Shown here: positions 63,363 to 64,000 of the stretch, piece by piece
How the letters are laid out: every line of letters begins with the position of its first letter
Numbering within the stretch: position 1 is the stretch's first letter
Assembly (NCBI RefSeq): GCF_000708285.2
Contig: NZ_JAUG01000013.1
Location: forward strand, 1-64,000
Reading direction: 5' to 3'
DNA length: 64,000 nt
Source of the DNA: Pedobacter borealis DSM 19626
GTDB lineage: Bacteria > Bacteroidota > Bacteroidia > Sphingobacteriales > Sphingobacteriaceae
Made by a program: the position numbers and the translations under genes
Notes under the pieces: model-generated
Told to the model about the DNA's origin: nothing
What the model saw: the letters and a program-made list of their open reading frames with translations, nothing else
The model's database searches: none

Positions 63363-64000
63363 ATGAAAATCGCCTACATTTCAACCTATCCTCCTCGTGA
63401 ATGCGGTTTAGCTACATTTAATCAAAATTTGGTTAATGCCTTAAGTTTAAATCCTGCTTATAATTCACACAAAAGCTTTGTTGTTGCATTAAATGAATCG
63501 GATGATGTTAATGAACACGATTACCCAAGCGAAGTAAAATTTGTCATCCGTCAGCAAAATCAAAAAGACTACATTGATGCTGCAGATTTCATTAATAACA
63601 GTGATGTAGATAGTTGTATTATTGAACATGAATTTGGTATATATGGTGGCAATAGCGGCGTATTCTTATTGTCGTTAATTAATAGATTAAAAAAGCCATT
63701 CATTACCATTTTGCATACGGTTTTAAAAGAACCGAACTTCATGCAGCAGACCATTATTAAAGAGATTGCAGTTAAATCTTCTAAAATAGTGGTGATGAGC
63801 AAAAAAGCAGTCATGTTTTTGACCAGTATTTACCAAATTCCAAAAGATTCAATTAAGTTAATAGAGCATGGTGTTCCAGACCTAGAACCTATACCTAATA
63901 ACAAAATTGCACAAAGTGAGCTTTTTACCAATCGAAAAGTGCTTTTTACATTTGGCTTAATTAGTAGAAATAAAGGCTTAGAAACCGTAATTAAAGCTCT
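63363..64000 (+). CDS. Glycosyltransferase, GT-B fold (truncated by window end)
   Basis: The frame opens at ATG 63363 and runs off the right edge; 212 residues are visible. The start MKIAYISTYPPRECGLATF and HEFGIYGGNSGVFLL, ILHTVLKEPN, then FGLISRNKGLETVI at the end fit a GT4-like glycosyltransferase, with the last segment being the start of the nucleotide-sugar-binding half. Acceptor unknown. Divergent from ku. Confidence 0.85.
   Translation, partial: MKIAYISTYPPRECGLATFNQNLVNALSLNPAYNSHKSFVVALNESDDVNEHDYPSEVKFVIRQQNQKDYIDAADFINNSDVDSCIIEHEFGIYGGNSGVFLLSLINRLKKPFITILHTVLKEPNFMQQTIIKEIAVKSSKIVVMSKKAVMFLTSIYQIPKDSIKLIEHGVPDLEPIPNNKIAQSELFTNRKVLFTFGLISRNKGLETVIKA

Noticed and set aside
1..64000. 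tRNA, rRNA, prophage or integrated plasmid
   Set aside because: No tRNA cloverleaf with T-loop GTTCGA in context, no rRNA-like region, no phage structural or replication genes and no integrase were seen.

Overview
The window is about 64 kb of an AT-rich chromosome (roughly 39% G+C by eye) from a Bacteroidota bacterium, most likely family Sphingobacteriaceae (Pedobacter-like). Supporting signs are TonB-dependent receptors with an N-terminal carboxypeptidase-regulatory domain, OmpA/PD40 fusions, DUF3667, DUF6526 and DUF6364 proteins, weak Shine-Dalgarno signals, Bacteroidota promoter boxes (TAnnTTTG, in several cases almost touching the start codon), and many dispersed palindromic intergenic repeats. 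I saw no rRNA, tRNA, CRISPR array, prophage or complete insertion sequence. Most of the window is ordinary core chromosome.

Layout. 1-707: a 284-bp unit in tandem, no gene. 0.7-8 kb: rnz, a STAS protein lacking the usual phospho-serine, purC, phoH, a SAM-hydroxide adenosyltransferase, a coiled-coil membrane protein with a 48-residue companion, and serC-serA. 8-14.3 kb: a TonB-dependent receptor, rpe, pnp and rpsO. 14.6-21.9 kb: a thioesterase, a MATE transporter with a possible structured leader, a two-gene ABC exporter-like unit, lepA and folD (whose N-terminus is encoded by a dispersed repeat). 22-22.9 kb: a DUF6364/PIN toxin-antitoxin pair followed directly by a 202-bp MITE-like element. 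23-37 kb: Rieske protein, queE, OmpA-family protein, kdsA, recQ, kdsD-manC, rlmB, dnaB, chromate transporter and TPR protein. 37-49 kb: etfB-etfA, a bifunctional nuclease, nucleoside symporter, DUF3667, gltA, DUF3347 lipoprotein, two paralogous outer-membrane barrels, miaA with an unusual phage-type GNAT/Mom-like neighbour, and an MBL hydrolase. 49.4-51 kb: a lacI regulator between two copies of its probable operator, preceded by a possible small structured RNA. 51-59.8 kb: AraC regulator, heme-type TonB receptor, HmuY lipoprotein, histone-like small protein, heme oxygenase, response regulator, bacteriophytochrome kinase and a second response regulator. 59.7-64 kb: MscS channel, small Lys/Ala-rich protein, SpoIIAA-like protein, lipoprotein esterase, Ku and a truncated glycosyltransferase.

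How the genes work together. The most coherent accessory block is 50.9-59.8 kb. Heme capture (HmuY), outer-membrane import (HmuR-like receptor), heme cleavage to biliverdin (heme oxygenase) and the biliverdin-binding red-light sensor with its response regulator lie next to each other, so imported heme could supply the phytochrome chromophore. The kdsA, kdsD and manC genes point to LPS/Kdo and mannose-nucleotide synthesis around recQ. serC-serA, purC, folD and rpe are housekeeping metabolism; pnp-rpsO, lepA, rlmB, miaA and dnaB are information processing. Several genes appear to use TTG starts (14918, 27243, 30422, 47816, 59379). All identifications come from reading motifs; no database search was run.
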